From Candidatus Muproteobacteria bacterium RIFCSPHIGHO2_01_FULL_65_16 (GTDB taxonomy: Bacteria > Pseudomonadota > Gammaproteobacteria > Acidiferrobacterales > Sulfurifustaceae), in the NCBI GenBank assembly GCA_001785175.1, contig MFSY01000131.1, positions 12,317-17,942 of the forward strand: a stretch of DNA of 5,626 nt, in the 5' to 3' direction. A program made the translations under genes and the position numbers. The notes under the pieces were generated by a model, which searched no databases, was not told where the DNA came from, and saw only the letters and a list, made by a program, of their open reading frames with translations. Positions within the stretch are counted from its first letter, which is position 1; every line of letters starts with the position of its first letter. Shown in pieces: positions 1 through 4,986 of this stretch.

Positions 1-1
1 C

Positions 2-631
2 GCGGCGCGCCTGCTGCGGGAGGCGACGGGAGTGCGCCGGGGCGTGGAGATCGCCGTCACCAAGCGCATCCCCGCCGGCGGCGGCCTCGGCGGCGGCAGC
101 TCCGACGCCGCCACCACGCTGCTCGCCCTGAATCAGTTATGGAATCTCCAGTTGCCGCCGCCGGAGCTGGCGGCCCTCGGGCTCAGGCTCGGCGCGGACG
201 TGCCGGTGTTCGTCCATGGCCGCGCCGCCTGGGCCGAGGGCGTGGGCGAGGTTCTCACCCCCATGGAGCTCGAGGAGCCGTGGTACGTCGTGTTGGCGCC
301 CTCCGTCCAGGTCTCCACCGCTGCGGTTTTCGCCGACCCAGAATTGACACACAATACCCCGCCCATCACAATACGCGCCTTTCTGGAGGGCCGGGGGGGC
401 AACGACCTCGATCCCGTGGTGCGGCGTCGCTATCCGGAGGTGGACCGCGCGCTTCGCTGGCTTTCGCAGCATGGAACCGCGCGCATGACCGGTTCCGGCG
501 GGTGCGTGTTCCTGCCGGTGGCGGATCGCGCCGCGGGTGAACGGATTCTGGCGCAGCGGCCGCTGTCCTGCGGTGGGTTTGTGGCGCGCGGGGTGAATCG
601 GCATCCGTTATCAGTAGCAAGTGGCAAGTAG
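2..631 (+). CDS. ispE: 4-diphosphocytidyl-2-C-methyl-D-erythritol kinase, 5'-truncated by window edge
   Basis: IspE phosphorylates 4-diphosphocytidyl-2-C-methylerythritol with ATP, the fourth step of the cytoplasmic MEP isoprenoid pathway. The visible 209 codons are read in frame from base 2; about 70-75 N-terminal residues lie upstream (E. coli IspE is 283 aa). Residues 24-37 of the fragment form the GHMP-kinase ATP loop (PAGGGLGGGSSDAA). LGADVPVF near residue 66 carries the expected catalytic Asp, and MTGSGGCVF is the third GHMP motif. The end GFVARGVNRHPL is family-typical. The GTG at 32 codes an internal Val and is not the start. The last six codons (SVASGK) and the TAG at 629-631 lie inside heptamer repeat A1, so the original C-terminus was probably replaced by repeat sequence. 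tRNA-Gln and prs follow, the usual proteobacterial order. Identity is certain; the exact native C-terminus is not. Confidence 0.96.
   Translation, partial: AARLLREATGVRRGVEIAVTKRIPAGGGLGGGSSDAATTLLALNQLWNLQLPPPELAALGLRLGADVPVFVHGRAAWAEGVGEVLTPMELEEPWYVVLAPSVQVSTAAVFADPELTHNTPPITIRAFLEGRGGNDLDPVVRRRYPEVDRALRWLSQHGTARMTGSGGCVFLPVADRAAGERILAQRPLSCGGFVARGVNRHPLSVASGK
344..372 (+). promoter_or_regulatory. Candidate sigma70-type promoter inside ispE, facing tRNA-Gln/prs
   Basis: A perfect -35 TTGACA (344-349) is followed after 17 nt by CACAAT (367-372, 4 of 6 matches to TATAAT). It falls in the codons for ELTHNTPPIT, where this otherwise GC-rich gene uses the AT-rich codons ttg, aca, aat, aca and ata. 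Transcription would start near 379 and lead through tRNA-Gln into prs. ELT-NTP is a conserved IspE stretch, so part of the -35 match is dictated by the protein. This is inference from sequence alone. Confidence 0.35.
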
Positions 632-710
632 CAAGTGGCAAGGAGCAAGTGGCAAGGAGCAAGTAGTGGCGGGGGTGTCTTGCTACTTGTAACTTGATAC
701 TTGCTACTGA
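611..710. repeat. Heptamer palindromic repeat A1 (AGTRGCA units)
   Basis: Seven head-to-tail 7-bp units run from 613 to 661 (agtagca, agtggca, agtagca, agtggca, aggagca, agtggca, aggagca). A short GC-rich centre (about 662-679) and an inverted arm of tgctact, tgtaact, tgatact, tgctact (681-708) follow. The ends are a perfect 12-bp inverted repeat: tcagtagcaagt at 611-622 and acttgctactga at 699-710. The element overlaps the end of ispE and stops 2 nt before tRNA-Gln. Copies A2 (1901) and A3 (4728) share the same units and the same left end. As RNA it would form a long hairpin. No open reading frame or transposase is present. Confidence 0.9.
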
Positions 711-712
711 AC

Positions 713-787
713 TGGGGCGTAGCCAAGCGGTAAGGCACCGGATTTTGATTCCGGCATTCCCAGGTTCGAATCCTGGCGCCCCAACCA
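713..787 (+). tRNA. tRNA-Gln, anticodon TTG, CCA encoded
   Basis: The full cloverleaf can be drawn. Acceptor TGGGGCG (713-719) pairs with CGCCCCA (777-783). Discriminator A784 and an encoded CCA at 785-787 follow. The anticodon stem is CCGGA/TCCGG (738-742 with 750-754) around the loop TTTTGAT, anticodon TTG at 745-747. The T arm is CCAGG-TTCGAAT-CCTGG. The weak U1-A72 first pair and the D-arm sequence match E. coli tRNA-Gln closely. A tRNA-Gln between ispE and prs is conserved in Beta- and Gammaproteobacteria. There is no promoter or terminator between it and ispE or prs that I trust, so it is probably cut out of a longer transcript. Confidence 0.97.
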
Positions 788-799
788 AATAACACCTGA

Positions 800-909
800 A
801 ACGCAGATGAACGCAGATAATGTAAAGAGATAAACGCGGATTTATCACATGAATTCTTCGTATAGCTGCGTTCATCCTTACAAATAAATCTGCGTTAATC
901 CGCGGTTAA
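800..909. repeat. Decamer palindromic repeat B1
   Basis: The left arm has 10-bp units acgcagatga and acgcagataa (801-820) and then a degenerate taaacgcgga (831-840). The right arm carries the reverse units ctgcgttcat (866-875), ctgcgttaat (890-899) and ccgcggttaa (900-909). Bases 802-818 match the complement of the right arm near 888-904 at 15 of 17 positions. The element starts 12 nt after the tRNA-Gln CCA and ends about 30 nt before the prs ribosome binding site. It belongs with B2 at 3409-3617, which has related units. AT-rich for this window and with no coding potential. Confidence 0.75.
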
Positions 910-947
910 AGTATTCTGAGATAGGTTCTAGATAGCCGAGGTTCTAC

Positions 948-1898
948 GTGCCGCTCGATAATGTCGTGGTCTTCACCGGGAACGCCAACCCGGCGCTCGC
1001 CGAGCTTGTGGTGAAGCACCTGGGGCTGCCGCTGGGCAAGGCCGTGGTCGGCCGCTTCAGCGACGGCGAGGTGCAGGTCGAGATCATGGAGCACGTGCGC
1101 GGCAAGGACGTGTTCGTCATGCAGTCCACGTGCGCGCCCAGCAACGACAGCCTGATGGAGCTGCTGGTGATGATTGACGCGGTCAAGCGCTCCTCGGCCC
1201 GGCGCATCACGGCGGTGATTCCTTATTATGGATACGCGCGCCAGGACCGCCGGCCGCGCACCGCGCGCGTGGCGATCACGGCCAAGCTCGTGGCGGACAT
1301 GATCCAGGTCGCGGGCGCGCACCGGGTGCTGACCATGGATCTGCACGCCGACCAGATACAGGGGTTTTTTAACATCCCGACGGACAACATCTACGCCTCG
1401 CTGGTGCTGCTCGGCGACATCTGGCGGCAGGAGATCAAGGACCTGCTGGTGGTGTCCCCGGACGTGGGCGGGGTGGTGCGGGCGCGGGCGATGGCCAAGC
1501 ACCTGGAGGCGGATCTGGCGATCATAGACAAGCGCCGGCCGCGGCCGAACGAAGCCAAGGTGATGCACATCATCGGCGAGGTGAAGAACCGCACCTGCGT
1601 GCTGATGGACGACCTCGTGGACACCGCCAACACGCTGTGCGAGGCGGCCGCGGCGCTGAAGGCCGACGGCGCGCGCCGGGTGCTGGCGTACTGCACCCAC
1701 CCGGTGCTCTCGGGCAACGCCGTGGAGCGGATCGAGAAGTCCGATCTGGACGAGCTGGTCGTGTCCGACACCATCCCGCTGCGGCCCGAGGCGAAGCGCT
1801 GCAAGCGCATCCGCCAGCTGAGCGTGTCGGAGCTGCTGGCCGAATCCATGCGCCGCGTGGCGGAAGAGGATTCGGTGAGCGAGTTGTTTATGGAATAA
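948..1898 (+). CDS. prs: Ribose-phosphate pyrophosphokinase (PRPP synthetase)
   Basis: Prs makes 5-phosphoribosyl-1-diphosphate from ribose 5-phosphate and ATP in the cytoplasm, feeding purine, pyrimidine, NAD, histidine and tryptophan synthesis. The product has 316 aa (E. coli 315). Visible motifs are GRFSDGE (35-41), YARQDRR (96-102), the active-site [11 protein letters not shown] (131-141), [12 protein letters not shown] (170-181), the catalytic flexible loop KRRPRP with K195 and R197, and the PRPP loop DDLVDTANT (221-229). The loop differs from the usual DT-x-GT, with Asn for the last Gly. The start is GTG: GAGG at 938-941 lies 6 nt upstream, and an in-frame TAG at 933-935 excludes any earlier start. 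Prs lies between decamer element B1 and heptamer element A2, which begins 3 nt after its stop. Confidence 0.97.
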   Translation: MPLDNVVVFTGNANPALAELVVKHLGLPLGKAVVGRFSDGEVQVEIMEHVRGKDVFVMQSTCAPSNDSLMELLVMIDAVKRSSARRITAVIPYYGYARQDRRPRTARVAITAKLVADMIQVAGAHRVLTMDLHADQIQGFFNIPTDNIYASLVLLGDIWRQEIKDLLVVSPDVGGVVRARAMAKHLEADLAIIDKRRPRPNEAKVMHIIGEVKNRTCVLMDDLVDTANTLCEAAAALKADGARRVLAYCTHPVLSGNAVERIEKSDLDELVVSDTIPLRPEAKRCKRIRQLSVSELLAESMRRVAEEDSVSELFME

Positions 1899-1900
1899 AT

Positions 1901-1973
1901 TCAGTAGCAAGTTACAAGTAGCCAAGTAGCAAGGTAAAATTTTGGTATTACTTGCTACTTGTAACTTGCTACT
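1901..1973. repeat. Heptamer palindromic repeat A2
   Basis: A short copy of the A family starts 3 nt after the prs stop with the same left end as A1 (tcagtagcaagt). A perfect 20-bp arm at 1903-1922 pairs with 1954-1973. The stem extends by 5 bp past a single bulged C at 1923 (1924-1928 with 1949-1953), leaving an AT-rich loop of about 20 nt. Units are agtagca, agttaca, agtagcc and agtagca; the reverse arm is tgctact, tgtaact, tgctact. A hairpin this long in the prs-rplY transcript could stabilise or attenuate it, but no T-tract follows, so it is not a typical intrinsic terminator. Confidence 0.88.
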
Positions 1974-2039
1974 CGTAGTTACCGCTTTCCCTGGTCGCGG
2001 GGGAGGCGATTCATTAAATCAACCTTGGAGATACCAAAG

Positions 2040-2798
2040 ATGTCCACGAAATTCGAACTTAGCGCCGAGACGCGCGATGCGAAGGGCAAAGGTGCGAGCC
2101 GCCGCCTGCGTCGCGTCGGCAAGGTGCCAGCCATACTCTACGGCGCGAGCAAGGCGCCGATGACGATCCTGCTGGATCATAACCAGATGATGCGCCACCT
2201 GGACAACGACGCCTTCCACACCGCAATCCTGACGGTGAGCGTCGGGGGCGAGAAGGACCAGGCGATCCTGCGCGACTGGCAGATGCACCCGTACAAGCCG
2301 CAGATCATGCACGTTGATCTGCAGCGCATCAGCGCGACCGAGAAACTCCATATGAAGGTGCCGTTGCACTTCACCGGCGAGGGCGTCGCCCCCGGCGTCA
2401 AGCAGGAGGGCGGCATCGTTGCGCACCTTATGGCCGAGGTGGACGTCACCTGTCTGCCGAAGGATCTGCCCGAGTTCCTCGAGGCGGATCTCTCCGGTCT
2501 GCACCTCAACCAGTCGGTGCACCTCTCCGATATCAAGCTCCCCGAGGGCGTGGTGATCACCAGCCTGGCGCATGGCGGCGACAACCTGGCCGTGGCGGCC
2601 ATCACCACCATCAAGGTGGTCGAGGAAGTGGCGCCCGTGGTTGCGGTCCCGGCGGAGGGCGAAGCGGCTGCGGCTGCTGCTGCGGCCCCGGCCGCGGCGG
2701 AGGGCGAGGCCAAGAAGGCCGAAGGCGCCAAGAAACCGGAGGCGGCGGCCAAGGGCGAGGCCAAGAAGGCCGAGGCCCCCAAGAAGGAAGGCAAGTAA
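2040..2798 (+). CDS. rplY: 50S ribosomal protein L25 / Ctc-type general stress protein
   Basis: L25 binds 5S rRNA in the central protuberance of the large subunit. Two regions are visible: the N-terminal 5S-binding L25 domain (about 4-95, GKGASRRLRRVGKVPAILYG at 16-35) and the Ctc-type beta domain (about 98-193, with DLPEFLEADLSG and HLSDIKLPEGV). The product is 252 aa, much longer than the 94-aa E. coli L25 and like the longer Ctc form of Pseudomonas. The remainder (about 196-252) is an Ala/Lys/Glu low-complexity tail with two copies of GEAKKAE. The ATG at 2040 is chosen because GGAG at 2027-2030 lies 9 nt upstream and residues 2-8 align with the family; an in-frame TTG at 2025 overlaps this ribosome binding site and is rejected. 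pth starts 20 nt downstream, so the two are probably one operon. Confidence 0.95.
   Translation: MSTKFELSAETRDAKGKGASRRLRRVGKVPAILYGASKAPMTILLDHNQMMRHLDNDAFHTAILTVSVGGEKDQAILRDWQMHPYKPQIMHVDLQRISATEKLHMKVPLHFTGEGVAPGVKQEGGIVAHLMAEVDVTCLPKDLPEFLEADLSGLHLNQSVHLSDIKLPEGVVITSLAHGGDNLAVAAITTIKVVEEVAPVVAVPAEGEAAAAAAAAPAAAEGEAKKAEGAKKPEAAAKGEAKKAEAPKKEGK
2701..2773 (+). repeat. Internal direct repeat in the rplY tail
   Basis: A 22-nt identical stretch occurs at 2701-2722 and again at 2752-2773, 51 bp (17 codons) apart and in the same frame. Both copies encode GEAKKAE, at residues 222-228 and 239-245. This suggests the Lys/Ala/Glu tail of L25 grew by in-frame duplication, although constrained codon use for Lys, Ala and Glu in a GC-rich genome helps the match. 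Confidence 0.7.
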
Positions 2799-2818
2799 CC
2801 TTGATTTGCGCCGTCTGA

Positions 2819-3403
2819 ATGGACCAGGGAATCTCCCTGATCGTCGGCCTGGGCAACCCGGGCGCGGAGTATGCGGAAACCCGGCACAACGCCGGGTTCC
2901 GTTTTCTGGAGGCGCTGCTTTCCGGCGCGGACGCGCGGCTCAAGCACGAGCCGCGCTTCAGCGCCGACGTCGGCCGGCGCGCCATCGCGGGCGCGGAGGT
3001 TTGGCTGCTGCGGCCCGCCACCTTCATGAACCACAGCGGCGACGCGGTCGCCGCGTTCGCCCGGTATTACAAGATACCGCCCGGGCGGATGCTGGTGGCG
3101 CACGACGATCTCGACCTGTCGCCGGGGGCGGTGCGGCTCAAGATCGGCGGCGGCGACGGCGGCCACAACGGCCTCGCCGATGTAACCCAGAAGCTCGGCA
3201 CGCCGGACTACGTGCGCCTGCGCATCGGCATCGGCCATCCCGGCGCGGCCGACCAGGTTGTGGCGTATGTTCTGCGCCGGGCGCCGGCGGCGGAGCAGGA
3301 GCTGATTGACGCCGCGATCGCGCGCGCCGAGGCGCACATCGCCGACATCGTGCAGGGGCGGTTCCAGAAGGCGATGAACGCCCTGCACGCGCATACGAAG
3401 TAA
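2819..3403 (+). CDS. pth: Peptidyl-tRNA hydrolase
   Basis: Pth cleaves the ester bond of peptidyl-tRNAs that drop off the ribosome, recycling tRNA in the cytoplasm. The product has 194 aa (E. coli 194). All active-site residues are present, shifted by +3 from E. coli numbering: N13 (VGLGNPG), H23 (TRHNAGF, the catalytic base), N71 (ATFMNHSG), D96 (VAHDDLDL) and N117 (GGHNGL). The start ATG at 2819 fits the family N-terminus (short lead, then LIVGLGNPGAEY). No good Shine-Dalgarno is seen in the 20 nt after rplY; the purine run AAGGAAGG near 2784-2791 is about 27 nt away. Translation may depend on coupling to rplY. The gene ends 6 nt before palindrome B2. Confidence 0.97.
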   Translation: MDQGISLIVGLGNPGAEYAETRHNAGFRFLEALLSGADARLKHEPRFSADVGRRAIAGAEVWLLRPATFMNHSGDAVAAFARYYKIPPGRMLVAHDDLDLSPGAVRLKIGGGDGGHNGLADVTQKLGTPDYVRLRIGIGHPGAADQVVAYVLRRAPAAEQELIDAAIARAEAHIADIVQGRFQKAMNALHAHTK

Positions 3404-3408
3404 TCATG

Positions 3409-3617
3409 GAACCACAGATGAACACGGATGAGCACGGATTCGCGCATGACCACCTGCAAGAGCTACTGTGGAGAACGATAAATAGCGCGCATCCCGACAA
3501 GCCCCGGGTCCCTTCTCCCCGCGGGAGAAGGACAGGATGGGGGAGAGGGATAGAAGCGACATGCACTATTTGACGACCGGATCAGTATCTGTGTTTATCT
3601 GTGTTCATCTGTGGTTT
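3409..3617. repeat. Decamer palindromic repeat B2 with nested insert
   Basis: The left arm 3411-3439 (10-bp units such as aacacggatg) pairs with the right arm 3587-3615 (gtgtttatct, gtgttcatct, gtggtttcac) at 25 of 29 positions. All four mismatches are G in the left arm against T in the right, so they become G-U pairs in RNA made from the + strand. Between the arms lie about 147 nt holding a separate hairpin repeat (3505-3550). The element begins 6 nt after the pth stop and ends 5 nt before the ychF ribosome binding site. It resembles B1 at 800-909 but its units read CACAGAT rather than CGCAGAT. Confidence 0.85.
3505..3550. repeat. REP-like hairpin nested inside B2
   Basis: The perfect 9-bp stem ccttctccc (3511-3519) and gggagaagg (3523-3531) closes a 3-nt loop. 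The following gggggagaggga (3539-3550) can pair with the same left arm (tcccttctcccc, 3509-3520) with one bulge, so two folds compete. Such CCCTTCTCCC...GGGAGAAGG blocks are, from general knowledge, common dispersed intergenic repeats in proteobacteria. No T-tract follows, so it is not called a terminator. Confidence 0.65.
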
Positions 3618-3635
3618 CACAAAGGTTAAAATCAT

Positions 3636-4727
3636 ATGGGTTTTAAATGCGGCATCGTCGGCCTGCCGAACGTCGGCAAGTCCACGCTCTTCAACGCCCT
3701 CACCAAGGCGGGGATCGCGGCGGAGAATTATCCGTTCTGCACCATTGATCCCAACATCGGCATCGTCGAGGTGCCGGACCCGCGGCTCGATGAGCTTGCG
3801 AAGATCGTCAAGCCCGAGAAGACCATCCCCACGACCATCGAGTTCGTGGACATCGCCGGCCTCGTGGCCGGCGCCTCCCAGGGCGAGGGCCTGGGCAACA
3901 AGTTCCTGGCGCACATCCGCGAGGTGGACGCCATCGCCCACGTCGTGCGCTGTTTCGAGGACACGGATGTGATCCATGTCTCGGGGCGCGTGGACCCGCG
4001 CGCGGACATCGGCATCATAGACACCGAACTGGCGCTCGCCGATCTCGAAACGGTGGAGAAGGCCTTGCAGCGCACCGAGAAGGGCGCCAAGGCCGGCCAC
4101 AAGGAGGAGGCGAAGCTGCGCGAGCTGCTGGCGCGGGTGCGCGCGCACCTCAACACCGGCAAGCCGGTGCGCGGCCTGGGACTCAGCGGCGAGGAGCACA
4201 AGCTCCTGAAGCCGGTTTGTCTCCTGACCGACAAGCCGCTCATGTACATCGCCAACGTCGCCGAGAACGGCTTCACGAATAATCCGCTGCTCACGCAGGT
4301 CGAGGACATGGCGCGGGCGGAAGCCGCGCCCGTGGTCCCGATCAGCGCCGCGATCGAGGCCGAGCTCGCCGGCATGAGCGAGGCGGACAAGAAGGCGTTT
4401 CTCGCCGAGATGGGGCTGGAAGAGCCGGGGCTGAAGCGCGTGATCCGCGCTGGCTACAAGCTGCTCGGGCTGCTCACCTATTTCACCGCCGGCCCCAAGG
4501 AGGTGCGGGCCTGGACCGTGCGCGGCGGCAGCCACGCCCCGCAGGCCGCGGGCGTGATCCACACCGATTTCGAGCGCGGCTTCATCCGCGCCGAGGTGAT
4601 CGCATACGAGGACTACGTGCGCCACCGCGGCGAAGCCGGCGCGCGCGAGGCCGGCAAACTCCGGCTCGAGGGCAAGGACTACGTCGTCCGGGACGGGGAC
4701 GTGATGCACTTTCGGTTCAATGTTTGA
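3636..4727 (+). CDS. ychF: Redox-regulated ribosome-associated ATPase YchF (OLA1 family)
   Basis: YchF/OLA1 is a universally conserved Obg-family P-loop protein that prefers ATP over GTP, binds ribosomes and affects oxidative stress responses in E. coli. The product has 363 aa, the same as E. coli. Motifs are G1 GLPNVGKS (9-16), switch II DIAGLV (72-77), H114 in DVIHVSG (implicated in catalysis), and NVAE (207-210) in place of NKxD, the mark of ATP preference. A coiled-coil/helical insert covers about 130-200 and a C-terminal TGS domain about 278-361, ending [17 protein letters not shown] at 3621-3625 is 10 nt before the ATG. It is the usual partner of pth; here palindrome B2 separates them and A3 begins directly after the stop. 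Confidence 0.98.
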   Translation: MGFKCGIVGLPNVGKSTLFNALTKAGIAAENYPFCTIDPNIGIVEVPDPRLDELAKIVKPEKTIPTTIEFVDIAGLVAGASQGEGLGNKFLAHIREVDAIAHVVRCFEDTDVIHVSGRVDPRADIGIIDTELALADLETVEKALQRTEKGAKAGHKEEAKLRELLARVRAHLNTGKPVRGLGLSGEEHKLLKPVCLLTDKPLMYIANVAENGFTNNPLLTQVEDMARAEAAPVVPISAAIEAELAGMSEADKKAFLAEMGLEEPGLKRVIRAGYKLLGLLTYFTAGPKEVRAWTVRGGSHAPQAAGVIHTDFERGFIRAEVIAYEDYVRHRGEAGAREAGKLRLEGKDYVVRDGDVMHFRFNV

Positions 4728-4837
4728 AGTCAGCAGCAAGTAGCGAGTAGCAAGTAACAAGTGGCAAGTAGCAAGTGGCAAGAACAGCCGGGTTTTTCCT
4801 TGCTACTTGAAACTTGCTACTTGCTACTCTTACTTGC
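4728..4837. repeat. Heptamer palindromic repeat A3
   Basis: Starts within 3 nt of the ychF stop with tcagcagcaagt, the A-family left end. Six 7-bp units follow (4739-4780: agtagcg, agtagca, agtaaca, agtggca, agtagca, agtggca). A GC/T centre (about 4781-4800) and an inverted arm of tgctact, tgaaact, tgctact, tgctact (4801-4828) come next, then degenerate units up to about 4837. The left and right arms form a long imperfect hairpin. Its right edge runs directly into the -35 box of the putative tRNA-Met promoter. Confidence 0.9.
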
Positions 4838-4867
4838 TTGACACGACCCGCGGCGAAAATTCACAAT
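4838..4867 (+). promoter_or_regulatory. Probable sigma70-type promoter of tRNA-Met
   Basis: A perfect -35 TTGACA (4838-4843), an 18-nt spacer and CACAAT (4862-4867, 4 of 6) lie 43 nt before the tRNA. The bases after the -10 (ccgcccccc) form a GC-rich discriminator, as in growth-controlled stable-RNA promoters. The -35 grows out of the last degenerate unit of repeat A3. The -10 match is imperfect and the spacer is 1 nt over the optimum. Confidence 0.55.
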
Positions 4868-4909
4868 CCGCCCCCCTGTCCATAGGGACGAGGCCTATCT
4901 GAATAATAC

Positions 4910-4986
4910 GGCTATGTAGCTCAGCTGGTCAGAGCGCGGCACTCATAATGCTGAGGTCGGCGGTTCGACCCCGCCCATAGCCACCA
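4910..4986 (+). tRNA. tRNA-Met (elongator), anticodon CAT, CCA encoded
   Basis: Acceptor GGCTATG (4910-4916) pairs with CATAGCC (4976-4982); discriminator A4983 and CCA 4984-4986 are encoded. The D stem is GCTC/GAGC. The anticodon stem CGGCA/TGCTG (4937-4941 with 4949-4953, one G-T) encloses CTCATAA with CAT at 4944-4946. The T arm is GGCGG-TTCGACC-CCGCC. A fully paired first base pair excludes initiator tRNA. The acceptor and D arm are close to E. coli elongator tRNA-Met. tRNA-Ile2 (CAT read with lysidine) shares the same loop and is the main alternative; the position after ychF supports Met. Confidence 0.93.

Noticed and set aside
32..34. GTG at 32 as the ispE start
   Set aside because: In-frame family-like sequence (AARLLREATG) continues upstream to the window edge, and IspE has about 70 or more residues before the GLGGGSS loop.
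611..710. CRISPR array
   Set aside because: Units are 7 bp and directly adjacent, with an inverted second arm and no unique spacers; no cas genes nearby.
366..875. Minus-strand ORFs over tRNA-Gln (366-875 and 430-795)
   Set aside because: Their most protein-like part is the reverse complement of the tRNA (GAPGFEPGNAGIK, GARIRTWECRN), a well-known spurious translation; the rest is antisense to ispE and the repeat.
905..934. Promoter directly before prs (ttaaag ... tagata)
   Set aside because: Only a 3 of 6 match at -10, and the start would fall on the prs ribosome binding site.
906..1925. Long minus-strand ORF opposite prs (339 codons)
   Set aside because: His/Arg/Val-rich antisense shadow caused by GC-rich codon structure; it ends in repeat A2 and B1 sequence and prs on the + strand is certain.
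2177..3394. Long minus-strand ORF opposite rplY and pth (405 codons), and 3582-4781 opposite ychF
   Set aside because: Both span well-identified + strand genes and intergenic repeats, and show low-complexity His/Arg/Leu composition typical of antisense frames in GC-rich DNA.
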